A DNA stretch of 64,000 nt, taken from NCBI GenBank assembly GCA_034440635.1, contig JAOTON010001134.1:124001-188000 (forward strand), written 5' to 3'. The notes under the pieces are model-generated. The model searched no databases and was not told the DNA's origin. It was given only the letters and a program-made list of their open reading frames with translations. Source of the DNA: Lepas anatifera. Taxonomy: Eukaryota > Arthropoda > Thecostraca > Lepadidae. The first letter of the stretch is position 1. Each line of letters begins with the position of its first letter. The position numbers and the translations under genes were made by a program. This document shows positions 42,979-54,921 of the stretch, piece after piece.

Positions 42979-45900
42979 ATACTCTGTAAAGTGAACGTTA
43001 ACTTCAACAGGAAATTCGAAAGAAATTGCTCGTTTTGCTCTTTGGTCAGCCTTTTCATTTCCTGGGATTCCCATATGACTGGGTACCCAAATCATTTCAA
43101 TCTCATGGTCACCTAGGAGCAGTTCATGAATTAATTCCCGAGCGTGGATTGAGTTTGGGGAAGGATCATCGATGTTGCTTATCTTTTGTAATGCAGATAA
43201 AGAATCACTACATATAACAGCTTTTTTAATATCTCTTGATTTGATAAATTGCAGGCATCGTAAAATTCCAAACAGTTCCGCAGAGCATATTGGCAATCCG
43301 TCTGGAAGTCTCTCCTCAAAGGAGCCGGTTGTAAACGCAAAAGCGTACGCCGTTCTGTCCCCGATCTTGGAGCCGTCGGTAAAAAAGAACCTGTAGTCAG
43401 CGTACTTATCTACTAAATCAATAAATTTTTCCAAGACCTCAACTTGAGACATGCTTTGTTTTTATCAACCGCCAATTTCTTTGGGGTCAGTGTGATGAGC
43501 TGCCACGGGGCTATATCACCATATATTGTTTTCAGGTTGTTTGGCATTTGAAATTGTAGTATGTCCAGGGTCTGTTTTAATCGGCAGGAGATGGGGATTC
43601 CACATAACCGCTGGAGTCTTCTCTCCCAGGAGAAGGAGAGAGTGCATTGTAGAAACTTCTGTGAAAACTGGGTGATTTTCGTCCGCCAAAACTTTCAAGC
43701 AGTATTTCAGGGTTAAGTATCGTCGACGAACCTGTAAAGGGGGGATGTTAGCATCTGCCTGGAGAGACTTTATTGGGGAAGATCTAAGTGCACCCAGTGC
43801 AATTCTGATACACGTATTTTGTATGCATTCTAGGGAGTTGATGGTTTTGTGAGTTGATCCATCAAGTATCTGACAACCGTATTCTAAGATGGGGCGAATG
43901 AGCGAGATGTAAATTCGGAGTAATGTTTTCCTGTCTGCACCATATGAGTGCCCTGAAATACATTTTAGAATAGATATTCTTTTTTCAGCTTTTGCCTTGA
44001 TATATTTTGCATGGCTTTCCATCGATAGCCTCTCATTGAAGATGACGCCCAGGAATCGAACTTCATGTGCAAATCCAGCTGGGGCGTCCCCCATTTGGAT
44101 TTGCTGTAAAGGGCCATGGTAAGGTAGTTTAATATTTCTTTTAAATATCATAACTTGTGATTTCTCAGCAGAGAAGCTCAGACCATTTTTGGTTGACCAC
44201 TCCATGATACGGTTTATAGCAGATTGTAGTATATCAATCGCTAAATTTATATTTTCGTGGGTCGTCCATAAAGTACAGTCATCTGCATACATTGCTGTAT
44301 GAACGTTTTCAGGGAGACCATCGAAAATATCATTTATCATGCAGAGGAAGAGCAAGGGAGAGATCACTCCTCCTTGAACCACACCATTTTCCTGTTGGAA
44401 AGTATCAGATAGCACTTGGTTTTTTATCTGGAAGGTTCTGTTTGTCAAATAATTATCCACAAATCCCATGAAGTGTCCTCTGAAACCTAAAGCTCATAGT
44501 TTATTCATAAGAACACGTTTTTTAACCATATTATAAGCAGACTTGATGTCAATAAAGATGGCAGCTGTATATTTCTTGTCGAAAAAACATCTCCGGACGT
44601 CGGATTCGAGTCGAACTAGGTGATCCGTGGCGCTCCTATTTTTCCTAAAGCCACATTGAACTTTGTTCAGTAATTTTTCCTTTTCAACATACCACATAAT
44701 TCTCCTTGTAATCATACGCTCATATGTTTTTGCTAGACAAGAGGTCAACTGGATTGGCCGGTAGGATTTCGTTAAGGATCGAGGTTTTCCTGGCTTGCAT
44801 ATGGGGATAATGAATGAGTGGCGCCACTCATATGGGTAGAATCCATTCTCCCAAATCATATTATAGTAATCTAGTAGCTGTTGGGTTAATATTGATGGTA
44901 AATGTTTTAAGAAATCATAATGAATCCTGTCGGGACCAACCGAGGTTGACCCAGCATTCGCAATGGCATCCTTTATTTCGTTAATGGTGAACCTGGAGTT
45001 ATAAACTTCGGCGTTGTTCGATGTATAGTCCATGTTAATTATATTTGATATATGTTGCTGAAATGCTGAGCTGTAATTATTTGATGACGAAACATCAGAG
45101 AAAAATTGCCCAAAACAATTCCCCACCTCAAACGGATCAGTTATCATTGTTCCATTCTCTTCGAGTAGAATGGGCGCTGGAGGCTGATATTTGTTTCCTG
45201 AAAAACACTTGATTAGGCTCCATAGCCTTGTTAGAGGGGTTTGTACAGTAAATGTATTTAATAATGTTTCAAAACTTTTCTTTTTCTCCAATCTGATCAC
45301 TCGTCTCGCTAAAGTCTTCAAACGTTTGTATTCCAACAATAAAGATCGGTTCCTTTTATCCCTTCGAAATCTGTTCAGCGCACGTTTCCTGGAAGCCACC
45401 ACCCTTCTGCACTCTGGTCACCACCAGGGGCAATTATATTTGTGGTAATGTTTCTTATGGGGAATGCTCTTTTCTGCAGCATTCATTATTGTGTTTGATA
45501 TTGATTTGCATCCATGGTTGATATCTTGTAAGTCAACTCGTATTTCACATTTCTTTTCAAATTCCACCCAGTCTGCTTTTTTCGTATTGTATTGTACAGT
45601 AGGCAATGGATATATTTGAACAGCTTGGTTAAGTGATATATGTATTGGGAAATGGTCGCTGTTAAAGCAGTCTTTGTCAACGCACCATGTAAACAATGGA
45701 GCCAAGGAGCTGGAGCAAACTGTTATGTCGATATGAGAAAAATTACCAGAGTATTCATCCAGCCGAGTTGGACTTCCATCATTCATTACATGAAGAGCAT
45801 TTTCACAAATAATATCCCCCCAAATATTTCCCCGTGCATCGTTTCTAGGAGATCCCCACATTCTGTTTTTGCTATTTGCATCTGTACAAATAATATACGG

Positions 45901-46141
45901 ATATTCAAATTGTGTGATCAGGCTGTCAAGGTCATCTTTTACAAGGGGTGTACCTGGAGGGAGATATAAAGAACAGATTATGATTTTCCGTCTGTTGATG
46001 ACACATACACCTGCTACAGCCTGAAGTGTAGTATTTAAAAAAACATATGAACACAGGGGACAATAATAAGAGCATCGGTTTCACCTCCGCCCACTTACCA
46101 ATCAGGCCACGACAGTTCCATTGCAGAATTTCATTGTTCAT
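42979..46141 (-). pseudogene. LINE ORF2 main part: endonuclease, reverse transcriptase, RNase H
   Basis: Begins MNNEILQWNCRGLIGKW (46141). The endonuclease has CSLYLPPGT, TDANSKNRMWGSP and FNSDHFPI. Reverse transcriptase spans 45402-43516 with TSVGPDRIHYDFL, CGFRKNRSATDHLVRLES, IFIDIKSAYNMV, the catalytic MYADDCTLW and KYIKAKAEKRISILK. RNase H (43452-42979) shows FFFTDGSKIGDRTAYAFAF, CSDSLSALQ and IWVPSHMGIPGNEKAD. Frame breaks occur near 45950-46050, 45410, 44490 and 43480-43500. It stops at 42979 where the foreign segment starts. Confidence 0.85.
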
Positions 46142-46479
46142 TTTTGTTTGATGATATTGATGACCCCCATCCAGCCCTGAAAAACCTGCAACATCGAGGT
46201 GTGGTCGCTGTCGTACCTGAGAAGGTATCTGTGGTTGTTGTCGTCTTGCGGCTGGAGAAACGCCCAGAAAGAGACACAGGGGCGTCAATCCTGGCGTCTC
46301 CTCAACACCTCCAGGCCCAGGCCTGGTAATGTAGGAAGCTGCTGTAGCGCAGTCTATGCTGGGCGCTTGTCAGAGCACATGTGCTCCGAATCCTGTGCTG
46401 ATGGTTAATCAGCACACATTTCAAAAGGCTAGTGAACAACGTAACCTGAGGTACATAAGTGATATAAATTAGAAACAAA

Positions 46480-47262
46480 TTAGTAGGAGGGCAGAAGAAC
46501 CTGAAATAACTGAATGACCTGGAAAAAAACTGGGCTAATTAAGTCAGATTTTCGGGGAGCCAACATAATCCATATGTAAACAAGATGGTTATAGCATAGC
46601 ATGCAACATAGCATGGATTGAAAAAACAAACAAGTTAACCCAGACCGATGCCACATGTTAATGTTAGTGTTAGTACCATGCACCCTAGTAAATACACTAA
46701 ATAAGGGTGGTATTGATGATGATGATACAGGTGAAGGGAGAAGGTGGTGGCAGCACAACTCATCACAAAGTATATGAACGTCTGAGATCATCAGGAGAGC
46801 GGTCGCACAAAAAGAAGAAAAGACTATGATGTTCCAAGGTTGAAGTGTAAACAGGTAAACAAATGCTGAGGTACACTGAGATCTTATAAATGCCGCGAAA
46901 AACCTAAGTAACATCGCAAAAGAAAGAAACAAGGCCATGCGCCAGAGCATACAAAAAACACAGCTTTGTGAGCCTGACACGGAGATTGCAGAAGAAACAC
47001 ACAAGACAATGGATATCGCCCAATCTTTAGTTTGAACAAAACAAAGATAAGTGTTGCAAGAAAGAAACCTATTCATTGAGAACATAATAAAGAGTAACAC
47101 AAAAAGCTGCCACCACAATGAGGAAATGGGATCAACCAATTTTTTTCTTTTCTTTCTCTTTAAGCTCATCAAGGTTGATGACCACCAACCTCTGTGAAGC
47201 CTGCAGGCTAGCCCCTCGAGAGGTGCTCTGGCGAGACTCTCCGCCACTACTTGTTGAGACAC
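46480..47262 (-). other. 260-codon open frame in the ORF1-ORF2 spacer
   Basis: Overlaps the end of ORF1 by about 130 bp and has no stop for 260 codons. The translation is unusually hydrophobic and Cys/Phe-rich (LFIMFSMNRFLSCNTYLCF, CMLWRMALFLSFAMLLRFFA). The sense strand is T-rich, which by itself lowers stop frequency and gives hydrophobic residues, so a real protein is doubtful. The spacer is nearly 1 kb, whereas other elements here have about 50 bp, so this may be a separate insertion. Confidence 0.2.
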
Positions 47263-48418
47263 TGTCTCGCTTTGTATTTCTATGGCTTGTTCGGCCCCTA
47301 GACACTACCGTCCATCCTTCCTCCGCTTTAGACAGGTTATCAGACCTTGTCTGCTGAACATCTACATCCACGTTCATATGCTGTTTGCCCTGACATTCTG
47401 CTTTCTTTTCACTTTCATCTTGAGGGATACTAGCCGGGCTTGCCTCTTTCAACTGACACTGATCCTGTCTTTCTATTATTTTACTCATCAGACTGATCAT
47501 CTTATCAAACTTCTCCTCCAAAGCCCGCAATCTACAGTTCATATCCGGAGTCTGAACTGCAGATTGGGAGCTGGAGGAGGGAGCTGAGTTCGCAACAACT
47601 TTTCTGAAGGGTCGAGACATCACTATTGGGTTCCTATCCTGAAAAATCTTCCTAGCCTCTTTGTGTGTAACATCATGTTCATACCTAATCTTAATAATCT
47701 CCTGTTCATTCTTGTACACCTGACACTGCTCCACAAACATGAAAGTATGGCTCGCTGATTCACAGTTCCCACAACGGAGGGTACACGCTCCTTCATGTGC
47801 TGTCTGGCTGCACCTAAGACACACCTTAGGACGAACACATCGCTGCCAGGTATGGCCATACTTGCCACACCTCTGACATAGAAGAGGTCTTGGGAGACAG
47901 GGGCGCACCTTATAAACTGCATAATCCAGGCGAATTTCCTCAGGAACTTTCAGCTTGCTGAACGTCAGTACAAAGCAAGGCGTACCCTCCTCCCGCTCTC
48001 CCCTCCTCCTCTTCACCTGCTTTGCAGCTATCACCCCAAACTCGCGCAACCCCTCCACCACCTCCTCCTCGCTGAGCTCCTGGAGGTCAACCGCATAGAT
48101 AGTGCCCTTACTACTGTTTTTCCTTTCGTCCAGTTTACATATCACCTCCTCCCCATCGAAGAATTTCGCTCGCAAGAACCTTTGAGTCTGCGTCATGGAT
48201 TTGGTTTTGACCAGGAGTTTTCCTTCTCCTACGAAGATCGCCTTTTCAACTTTTTCCGCACCTACGATGTTCCTAATACATGCCTGAAGACGAGGCCATC
48301 CCTTGTTTTTGAGTGGTTTACAAGAAGCTAGCTCAAGGATTACATAGGAGCCCTCACTTTCACCCTCATGTCCACGGTCCGTAAGCTCTTCAAGCGCTCT
48401 TTTCTTAGGCCTTGCCAT
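47132..48418 (-). CDS. LINE ORF1 (Gag-like), intact 428 codons
   Basis: MARPKKRALEEL opens a single frame. An N-terminal domain is followed by LSEEEVVEGLREFGVIAAKQ, then zinc knuckles CQRCGKYGHTWQRC, CLRCSQTAHEGAC and CGNCESASHTFMFVEQC. Next are a segment rich in Ser and Gln, a likely coiled stretch (NCRLRALEEKFDKMISLMSK), WTVVSRGR (also seen before the tail of other ORF1s), and a lysine-rich end EKEKKKIG. It is the RNA-binding protein of the LINE. Being intact while ORF2 is broken is notable, since ORF1 should decay at the same rate. Confidence 0.85.
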   Translation of the reverse strand: MARPKKRALEELTDRGHEGESEGSYVILELASCKPLKNKGWPRLQACIRNIVGAEKVEKAIFVGEGKLLVKTKSMTQTQRFLRAKFFDGEEVICKLDERKNSSKGTIYAVDLQELSEEEVVEGLREFGVIAAKQVKRRRGEREEGTPCFVLTFSKLKVPEEIRLDYAVYKVRPCLPRPLLCQRCGKYGHTWQRCVRPKVCLRCSQTAHEGACTLRCGNCESASHTFMFVEQCQVYKNEQEIIKIRYEHDVTHKEARKIFQDRNPIVMSRPFRKVVANSAPSSSSQSAVQTPDMNCRLRALEEKFDKMISLMSKIIERQDQCQLKEASPASIPQDESEKKAECQGKQHMNVDVDVQQTRSDNLSKAEEGWTVVSRGRTSHRNTKRDSVSTSSGGESRQSTSRGASLQASQRLVVINLDELKEKEKKKIG

Positions 48419-48842
48419 TGAGGCAAGACCCTGAAGAACGAATGGTTCAAATCAGAAAAGGAAGAACCTATCAAGAACCTATAAGGAGCAAAGTCCGAAT
48501 CGAAAAACAAAACGGCGTCAGGGTGCGCCCGGAAGCGCGCCAAAAAAGAAAGAAAGGAATCCGAGTACTAACCTGAAGAAAAAATCACCACTCCACCACA
48601 CTCCAGCGAAACTAGGAACAACTAACTCAAAGCCACAATTAACACATCACAAACTTCCCGGAACAACTCCCAAATCCTGGACCCAATCGAGCGAACAAGC
48701 AACGAGAGGAACCAAGGTCCGACACGTCCGACCCCGCCGAGTCCAGACGCGCGACTGAACAACCATACTGACCTCAAAATTCTGTATTCTCTGCCTTGGT
48801 GATATTCCCGCCTCAATACAGGGCGGGACGGACTAAAAGGCC

Positions 48843-51800
48843 GATGGACCGTGCAGATGGACCAAGACAGAAAAAACCAGGACATATAGAGAAAAACGGT
48901 TTTCACTATACAAATCAGCGCTAAAAATAAGAGATACAGTTTTTTCAACCCAAAATTTGACCTATATAGCCAAAAATTTTAACTATACTCCAGATTCTAG
49001 AGGTTTTATTTGCAGATGAACCGTGCAGATGGACCAATACAGCCAAAACCAGACAAGATAGAGTAAAACGGTTTTCACCATCAGAATCAGCGCCAAAAAT
49101 AAGGGATACAGTTTTCTTTTCATCACTCTACGTTACGCCAGTGTGACAAAATCTCACTTTTTGGGCCAATTTGAGCTGTTGATGGACAAATACAGCCAAA
49201 ACCAAGAAAGGTAGAACAAAACGGTTTTCACCATCAAAATCAGCGCCAAAAATAAGGGATACAGCTTGGTTTGCGTCACACCCCGTCACGCGCTTCTCTA
49301 CATAATTGCTTAGACACAAGAAATCTGGAGGTTTTTGATCTGCAGAGGGACCAATACAGCCAAAAGCAGGAAAGGTAGAGCAAAACGGTTTTCACCATCA
49401 AAATCAGCGCCAAAAATAAGGAATACAGTTTGGTTTGCGTCACGCCCCGTCACGCACTTCTCTACATAATTGCTTAGACACAAGAAATCTGGAGGTTTTT
49501 GATCTGCAGAGGGACCAATACAGCCAAAAGCAGGAAATGTAGAGCAAAACGGTTTTCACCATCCGAATCAGCGCCAAAAATAAGGGATACAGTTTGGTTT
49601 CCGTCACGCCCCGTCACGCCCTTGTTTACAACATTGCTTAGACACAAGAAATCTGAAGGTTTTTGGTCTGCAGATGGACCAATACAGCCAAAACCAGAAA
49701 AGGTAGAGCAAAACGGTTTTCACCATCAGAATCAGCGCGAAAAATAAGGGATACAGTTTGGTTTGCGTCACGCCCCGTCACGCACTTCTCTACATAATTG
49801 CTTAGACACAAGAAATCTGGAGGTTTTTGATCTGCAGAGGGACCAATACAGCCAAAAGCAGGAAAGGTAGAGCAAAACGGTTTTCACCATCAAAATCAGC
49901 GCCAAAAATAAGGGATACAGTTTGGTTTGCGTCACGCCCCGTCACGCACATCTCTACATAATTGCTTAGACACAAGAAATCTGGAGGTTTTTGATCTGCA
50001 GAGGGACTAATACAGCCAAAAGCAGGAAAGGTAGAGCAAAACGGTTTTCACCATCAAAATCAGCGCCAAAAATAAGGGATAAAGTTTGGTTTGCGTCACG
50101 CCCCGTCACGCACTTCTCTACATAATTGCTTAGACACAAGAAATCTGGAGGTTTTTGATCTGCAGAGGGACCAATACAGCCAAAACCAGGAAAGGTAGAG
50201 CAAAACGGTTTTCACCATCAGAATCAGCGCCAAAAATAAGGGATACAGTTTTATTTTCATCACTCTCCGTTACGCCAGTGTGAAAAAAATATCACTTTTT
50301 GGGCCAATTTGAGCTGTTGATAGACCAATACAGCCAAAACCAAGAAAGGTAAAGCAAAACGGTTTTCACCATCAGAATCAGCGCCAAAAATAAGGGATAC
50401 AGTTTGGTTTGCGTCACACTCCGTCACGCGCTTCTCTACATAATTGCTTAGACACAAGAAATCTGGAGGTTTTTGATCTGCAGAGGGACCAATACAGCCA
50501 AAAGCAGGAAAGGTAGAGCAAAATGGTTTTCACCATCAGAATCAGCGCCAAAAATAAGGGATACAGTTTGGTTTGCGTCACGCCCTGTCACGCCCTTGTT
50601 TACAACATTGCTTAGACATAAGAAATCTGGAGGTTTTGATCTGCAGAGGGACCAATACAGCCAAAACCAGGAAAGCTAGAGCAAAACGGTTTTCACCATC
50701 AGAATTAGCGCCAAAAATAAGGGATACAGTTTGGTTTGCGTCACGCCCCGTCACGCACTTTTCTACATAATTTCTGGTTTTGGCTGTATTGGTCCATCTG
50801 CAGACCAAAAACCTCCAGATTTCTTGTGTCTAGGCAATTATGTAGAGAAGCGCGTGACGGGGTGTGACGGAAAACCAAACTGTATCCCTTATTTTTGGCG
50901 CTGATTCTGATGGTGAAAACTGTTTTGCCCTACTTTTCCTGGTTTTGGTTGTATTGGTCCCTCTGCAGATCAAAAACCTCCAGATTTCTTATGTCTAAGC
51001 AATGTTGTAAACAAGGGCGTGACGGGGCGTGACGCAAACCAAACTGTATCCCTTATTTTTGGCGCTGATTCTGATGGTGAAAACCGTTTTGCTCTACCTT
51101 TCCTGCTTTTGGCTGTATTGGTCCCTCTGCAGATCAAAAACCGCCAGATTTCTTGTGTCTAAGCAATTATGTAGAGAAGTGCGTGACGGGGCGTGACGCA
51201 AACCAAACTGTATCCCTTATTTTTGGCGCTGATTTTGATGGTGAAAACCGTTTTGCTCTACCTTCCCTGCTTTTGGCTGTATTGGTCCCTCTGCAGATCA
51301 AAAACCTCCAGATTTCTTGTATCTAAGCAATTATGTAGAGAAGTGCGTGACGGGGCGTGACGCAAACCAAACTGTATCCCTTATTTTTGGCGCTGATTTT
51401 AATGGTGAAAACCGTTTTGCTCTACCTTTCCTGCTTTTGGCTGTATTGGTCCCTCTGCAGATCAAAAACCTCCAGATTTCTTGTGTCTCAGCATTTATGT
51501 AGAGAAGTGCGTGACGGGGCGTGACGCAAACCAAACTGTATCCCTGATTTTTGGCGCTGATTCGGATGGTGAAAACCGTTTTGCTTTACCTTTCCTGGTT
51601 TTGGCTGTATTGGTCCCTCTGCAGATCAAAAACCTCCAGATTTCTTGTGTCTAAGCAGTTATGTAGAGAAGTGCGTGACGGGGCGTGACGCAAACCAAAC
51701 TGTATCCCTTATTTTTGGCGCTGATTCGGATGGTGAAAACCGTTTTGCTCTACCTTTCCTGCTTATGGCTGTATTGGTCCCTCTGCAGTTAAAAAACCTC

Positions 51801-52113
51801 CAGATTTCTTGTGTCTAAGCAATTATGTAGAGAAGTGTGTGACGGGGCGTCACGCAAACCAAACTGTATCCCTTATTTTTGGCGCTGATTCTGATGGTGA
51901 AAACCGTTTTGCTCTACCTTTCCTGGTTTTTGCTGTATTGGTCCCTCTGCAGATCAAAAACCTCCAGATTTCTTGTGTCTAAACAATTATGTAGAGAAGT
52001 GCGTGACGGGGCGTGACGCAAACCAAACTGTATCCCTGATTTTTGGCGCTGATTCGGATGGTGAAAACCGTTTTGCTTTACCTTTCCTGGTTTTAGCTGT
52101 ATTGGTCCCTCTG
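48843..52113. repeat. 164-bp satellite array with internal inversion
   Basis: Twelve units read forward from 48843 (anchor CCAATACAGCC at 49034, 49351, 49515, 49679, 49843, 50171, 50489, 50652 and variants). Nine units read in reverse from about 50773 (anchor TTGGTCC at 50791, 50956, 51120, 51284, 51448, 51612, 51776, 51940, 52104). Spacing is 164 bp, with 172, 153-154 and 163-165 exceptions. The switch is at about 50772. First units are the most diverged. The array ends inside a unit at 52113 where a LINE 5' end begins. Short ORFs in it are by-products of repetition. Confidence 0.9.
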
Positions 52114-53243
52114 CCCCCGCAGGGGACCGATTTTCATCTGCTGGACTTGTTGGCACCTGCTGACTGGTCCGGCACATGGATAATTGGGCACGGGATGTGA
52201 CGACACCCGCGACCCCAGTTGGCAGGATGGGTTTCGCCCCTCGTCTTCGGGCGAGAGGCCAAATCAAAACTGCCATCCTCATCCTTTCTTGGCCTTCCTA
52301 AATTCAAATCCCACCAACTCCTTGTTCCTTTTCCTCTTCTTTCCTTATTTCCTTATCTCTCCATGTCTTTCCACCCGTATCCTTTCTGTCCACTCCTAAA
52401 CACCCCTCCTGCCCACTGTCTGCGTTGTCTGGCCCGGCGTGTCTCCGCGGGTGGCGGGGGGTGTGTGCACTCTGGCTCGTCTTGAGTGTGGACACCTCGG
52501 TCGCGTGCGGCGCGCGTCTGGGCTGGACAGCGCAGACCGACCCTCCTCCTTTTCCAACTCATAACTTCCCAGTTACCCACATTATCCCAGTATCATGGGC
52601 GTCCTTGCACGTGCCTATGATTCCTGGATGGTCTGGGTGTATGTGGGCCTCCGGCTCGTGTGACTGGCGATTGGATCCCTCTATTCGCCGGCCCTGCGGG
52701 CCGGGGGCTCGCTTCTCTCAGACCAGCCGGGAATCAGTTGTGACGAGCAGGTGGTAGTCGCTTGCTCCGATGAGGCCGTGTGGGGGCGCCTGTCTTTTTA
52801 AGGTGAGCTGCGCACCGACCCGTACCCCGGGATGAAGGAGTCCTGGTAGCTGAGCTGAGGGAGGCGCTGTGTTCGTTCGTCGTCCTCTAGCAACACTCTA
52901 CTTTGGTCTGGATTTCCGCAAGGGCGGGGAACTCTTGAGGGCATCGACAAGAGTAGCAGCATTGTAAAAGTCTGTCGGCCTTTGGTGGGGCTCGGCTGCC
53001 CCTCCCTCCTTGGGTGAGGTCCCAACTTCACCCGGGGAGGGTGGGGTGTCGAGCCCCGCCCGGGGTCGTCTAGGCTAGGTGCAAGGGGGGACCGTCGTCG
53101 GGGCAGGGGGGTTTGGTGAGTCTCTCTCCTCCCTCTGTAACGGCGGCGTCTCCCCCGTATAGCCAGCCCGTGCGTCGTCTCGCCTCGTAGCACCCTCGTC
53201 GGAAGAGGGGCGCACGTGGCTGGTTGAATTTAAGAACTTTTTC
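52114..53243 (+). promoter_or_regulatory. LINE 5' UTR module (shared between lineages)
   Basis: Nearly the same sequence as 9955-11080, though the proteins that follow are clearly different. Includes the pyrimidine-rich tract at about 52315-52360, the AAGGTGAGC string at about 52800, and the block AAAGTCTG at about 52967 where the copy at 16863-19527 jumps to reverse transcriptase. Confidence 0.75.
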
Positions 53244-54875
53244 ATGGATACACTCAACACCGCAAACCCCTCCCCTCCCCTCCCCTTCAGGGTGGTGGGA
53301 ACGAAACTGCCGGCTCTCAAAGGGCCACTTTAAAGCCCTCCCGCCCGCGTGTTGTAATGATTCGGGGTGTAGACAGCCCCCTATCATCACTTTCGCCGTT
53401 TCAACGCAAGGAGGCATGTGACCGACTTGGCAAGGTGATGAGGTGCAGCTGCCTTCGGGACGGCGTCCTGGAGGTGGAGCTCAGTAGCCCAGCAGATGCA
53501 CAGCGTGCACTCGAAACGACAGAACTGCGATACACGAAGCGAGAAGCGGAGCAGAGGAAAGTAGTAAAGGTGAAAGTCACGATTGTACCACACAAGACAA
53601 AGAATTTTTCGAAGGGTGTCATTACATGTTTTGATCTGAAAGGGGTTCCGGATGAGGAGATAGTTGATGGACTCATGGAGAGCGGTGTAGTGGAGGCGAG
53701 GAGAGTGCGGCGAAAAGTAGGAGGGATTCTCGAGGAGACTGACACTGTGATACTGACCTTTGATAGTGTAGATTTGCCGGCGGACGTGAATGTCGGATAT
53801 GTGAAGATTCGGGTCAGGCCCTATGTTCCCAACCCGATGCGGTGCTTTTCCTGCCAACGCTATGGTCATACAGCCAGATTTTGTAAGGGAGAGAAAGTGT
53901 GTGAGCGATGTGGATCAAACAAGCATGACGGAAGGGACTGTGACGCACGAGCACTTTACTGCATAAACTGTAATGGATCACACTCTGCAAATGATAAAAA
54001 CTGCCCACGTATGAAGACAGAAAAGGAGATTCTTTCTATCATGGTCGCGAAACGTATTCCATTTAGGGCTGCGAGGGAAGCATATGAGACCTCCTACCCT
54101 CAGAGATCATATGCAGAGACAGTGGGCGGAATAGCGACCGCCGTAGCGGCGCCCTCAAGGACGCCAGCGACACCGCGGATGACCCCGGAGGAGGTCATCC
54201 GTTCCCTGACCCTGGCGGACTTTATCCGCCTGGCAGGGAGGATGGGGCTGGTCATTTCTGGCCAGCCCGCCGCCCCGACATCGCAGCCGGAGGCGGCACC
54301 TCCTCCACCCATCCCTCCCGCCCCTTCCCCGCCGCCTGTGGCCCCGGCTGGGGGTGGGGGCGGGGAGCAGGGGACCACTCCTGCCCCCAACACCCCGTTT
54401 GAGACTCCTGCCACTCCGAGGCAAAGGGTGCCCTTGGTGGCACCGGAGCCTGACCCCACTCAAGCGACCGAGGGTTGGACGACGGTGGGCAAGGGTGGGA
54501 AGCGACGTCAACTGCCGTCCCCAGTCCAGCCCCCCGTTGAAATCTCTGTTGACGGTCAGCCCTCTACCTCTACTCCTGCCTTTTCTCCTCTGTCCGATAA
54601 TCAGCCCCCTCCGCCTCCCCCACCGCCGCCGACGTCGGTTGCGGCTGTCAGGGAGGCAGTTTGAGGGGTCACGGAGGGAGGATAGCACTAGGGGAAGATC
54701 TCCCACCAAACGTGTGGCATCCGGGACTCCTCCAGGCCAGCCACAACCTTCTAAAGCCCAAGCAGCATCAATAGGGACATCTAGGCCTGGGGCATCGTCT
54801 CGACCCAGGCAAAGTGGGGTGCCCTCTGGGCCCCCAAAGAAAACCTATGGGCCAGGAGGCCCATACTGGAAATAG
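53244..54875 (+). pseudogene. LINE ORF1 (Gag-like), two frameshifts
   Basis: ATG at 53244 (MDTLNTANPSP) is aligned with the start of the 4-11 kb element's ORF1 and lies just after the 5' UTR similarity ends. A frameshift near 53280 leads into the main frame (RPRVVMIRGVDSPLSSLSPF onward, open to 54664). Zinc knuckles are CFSCQRYGHTARFC, CERCGSNKHDGRDC and CINCNGSHSANDKNC. Then MTPEEVIRSLTLADFIRLAG and a proline-rich stretch. A second frameshift near 54640 in a C/G-rich run leads to the true end GPGGPYWK at 54875. The same PWK/YWK ending is seen in the copy at 12861. Confidence 0.85.
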
Positions 54876-54921
54876 CAAGTAGCTCCTCTGGTAGGCGCTC
54901 ACCCTAACTTCCACCCCCATC

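Larger units (their letters stand above)
37900..48842 (-). mobile_element. Second I-like LINE lineage, split by two later insertions
   Basis: Order on the minus strand: 5' UTR 48842-48419, intact ORF1 48418-47132, spacer, ORF2 46141-42979, a 1.6 kb foreign segment (41364-42973), ORF2 continued 41358-40962, a CR1 LINE (38013-40956), then the last ORF2 codons and stop at 38012-37968. The pieces join in protein terms: ...GHSDNIFQEV before the CR1 and LKYLKDIQLFSEI after it, matching the ILSFLRSIDFNVI-type end of other copies. The protein is far diverged from the other I-clade elements here. The 3' end was not located precisely (about 37900). Confidence 0.75.

Noticed and set aside
48843..52113. 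Repeated 60-80 codon frames (CLSNYVEK type) and a CRISPR-like look
   Set aside because: Direct result of a 164-bp satellite. Units are contiguous with no unique spacers, so it is not a CRISPR array, and the frames are not genes.
52184..52485. Upstream ORFs in the LINE leader, also open in the copy at 10577-10978
   Set aside because: The DNA is nearly identical in both copies, so shared frames carry no extra evidence. Lengths differ because of an indel, and composition is not protein-like.
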